6,803 nt of DNA from Bacteroidota bacterium (GTDB lineage Bacteria; Bacteroidota; Kryptoniia; Kryptoniales; JAKASW01), in contig JAJYGB010000324.1 of NCBI GenBank assembly GCA_021785235.1, forward strand, positions 1 through 6,803. Direction: 5' to 3'. The position numbers and the translations under genes are program-made. Shown here piece after piece: positions 5,877 through 6,803 of the stretch. The notes below the pieces were generated by a model. It had not been told where the DNA came from. It was given only the letters and a program-made list of their open reading frames with translations, and did not search any database. Every line of letters starts with the position of its first letter. The stretch's first letter is position 1.

Positions 5877-6803
5877 CCGCGGTTGAGTCAGGGCGCTGAA
5901 TTTTACCATGTGCCGCCGCCTCGAAGAATTTCCCGTTGTCCGTCGGCTCGAATGTTTTCCACGATTGGAGCATAGTCGGACGCCACAACGGATCGAACAC
6001 CCACCAGACCCAGCTTATATGTTTCCCTTCCATGTAATTGACTATCGCCTTGCCATACTCCCCATTGTCTTCCATGCCGCCCTTCCCCAACGTGAAGCCC
6101 AATTCCGTGGCAACGATGGGATACGTTTCCGCGGCGAAACCGAAATCTTCGTCCCATTTCGGTTCGTACGGCGGGGTGCGCTTGTGCGGGTAGGGATGGA
6201 CTGTGTAAGCGATTCCCTCCGCGTTTATTGGAGCGTAATTAAGCGGAGTAAGGTCGTAGGCCCAGTCGAACCCGGCTACGAGTGGGATGCTGTTATTGCG
6301 ATTGGCTCTTATGAGTTTTATCAGGTCCTCGTTTATCGTCTTCCATTCTTCCCACGACAAATTGCCGAGCTGACCAAAATTGGCCGTCGGCTCGTTGAAC
6401 AACTCGAAGAAGGCGACTGTGCTATTACCGGCAAAGTGACGCGCCATGGTGAGCCAAAAATTAAATGTCTCCTGCACCGAGGTGAAGTACGATGCTTCTT
6501 CGTAAAGGCCCTGCTCGAGGTTCCCTATTGAATGCCAGTCTATGATGACGTACAGGCTTTCTTCAGTGCACCATTGTACCGCCTGGTCGAGGAGCGTCAT
6601 GTACTTACCGGGTGTCCGCGCGCGCCAGGCGCCGGGGTGCACCGGTATCCTGATGAGCGTCGCGCCGAACTCTTTCGCCTTGATGAAAAGTTTCTTGTTC
6701 CACACCCCCTCTTGCTCGAGCTTGTCCGGGTCGGCGATCGACACGCCGCGGAACAGGACGGTGTCTCCGTTCGCGTTCACCAACCGGTTCCCTTTCACTT
6801 CGA
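5869..6803 (-). CDS. GH5 endo-glycanase, copy B (5' end cut by window edge)
   Basis: Family 5 glycoside hydrolase paralogous to the next gene; 310 full codons lie inside the window. The frame is open at the right edge: the GTG at 6798-6796 is an internal Val, since the segment xVKGNRLVNANGDTVLF aligns with xVEGNRFVNSLGDTVLF inside copy A, about 57 residues after that protein's start. About 55 residues, expected to include a signal peptide, are therefore off the window. Counting that Val as residue 1: conserved Arg50 in LIRIPVH, His89 in IDWHSIGN, acid/base Glu136 in ELFNEPT, His201 in VHPYPHKR and nucleophile Glu232 in VATELGF are all present, so the enzyme looks active. After the nucleophile it has a loop two residues longer than copy A (near 238-247). 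The C-terminus ends soon after the barrel, as in copy A. Substrate is unknown, as for copy A. Confidence 0.92.
   Translation of the reverse strand, partial: EVKGNRLVNANGDTVLFRGVSIADPDKLEQEGVWNKKLFIKAKEFGATLIRIPVHPGAWRARTPGKYMTLLDQAVQWCTEESLYVIIDWHSIGNLEQGLYEEASYFTSVQETFNFWLTMARHFAGNSTVAFFELFNEPTANFGQLGNLSWEEWKTINEDLIKLIRANRNNSIPLVAGFDWAYDLTPLNYAPINAEGIAYTVHPYPHKRTPPYEPKWDEDFGFAAETYPIVATELGFTLGKGGMEDNGEYGKAIVNYMEGKHISWVWWVFDPLWRPTMLQSWKTFEPTDNGKFFEAAAHGKIQRPDSTAGN

Noticed and set aside
6796..6798. GTG as the start of GH5-B
   Set aside because: The frame continues to the window edge and the residue aligns with an internal Val of GH5-A about 57 residues in.

Overview
The window is an accessory carbohydrate-use region of a bacterium. 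All five recognisable genes are on the minus strand, so transcription runs from the right edge to the left. Two proteins start with clear Sec signal peptides (one with Gln after the likely cleavage site), and the GH2 enzyme has the compact architecture common in Bacteroidota and relatives. One short spacer carries purine-rich 7-base repeats. These traits suggest a member of the Bacteroidota/Ignavibacteriota side of the FCB group, but no marker gene is present and this placement is only a guess. Base composition looks balanced, near 50% GC by eye, and no gene stands out as foreign.

Layout in transcription order: (1) 6803-5869, a family 5 glycoside hydrolase (GH5-B), its N-terminus cut off by the window edge; (2) 5682-4588, a complete secreted GH5 paralogue (GH5-A); (3) 4443-2332, a complete secreted family 2 beta-glycosidase of the beta-galactosidase type; (4) 2220-1228, a YghZ/Gpr-type aldo-keto reductase; (5) 1030-1, a class I mannose-6-phosphate isomerase (ManA) cut at its C-terminus by the window edge. 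The spacers are 186, 144, 111 and 197 bases, too long for a tightly packed operon but without any convincing intrinsic terminator. They hold an imperfect stem-loop over the GH5-B stop codon, a strong 8-bp-plus stem-loop between GH5-A and GH2, an array of 7-base repeats starting in the GH2 stop codon, and a dyad touching the ribosome binding site of manA.

Working model (inference): the GH5 pair cuts a beta-linked polysaccharide outside the cytoplasm, the GH2 enzyme trims the released oligosaccharides, and ManA brings mannose 6-phosphate into glycolysis as fructose 6-phosphate. That would fit a beta-mannan or glucomannan substrate. The reductase could clear reactive aldehydes made when sugar-phosphate flux is high. 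No transporter, SusC/D pair, sugar kinase or regulator is visible here, so the substrate is not proven. I found no rRNA, tRNA, CRISPR, insertion sequence or plus-strand gene. I see no novel defence or mobile system; the points worth a second look are the diverged GH5 pair, the heptad array and the spacer RNA structures.
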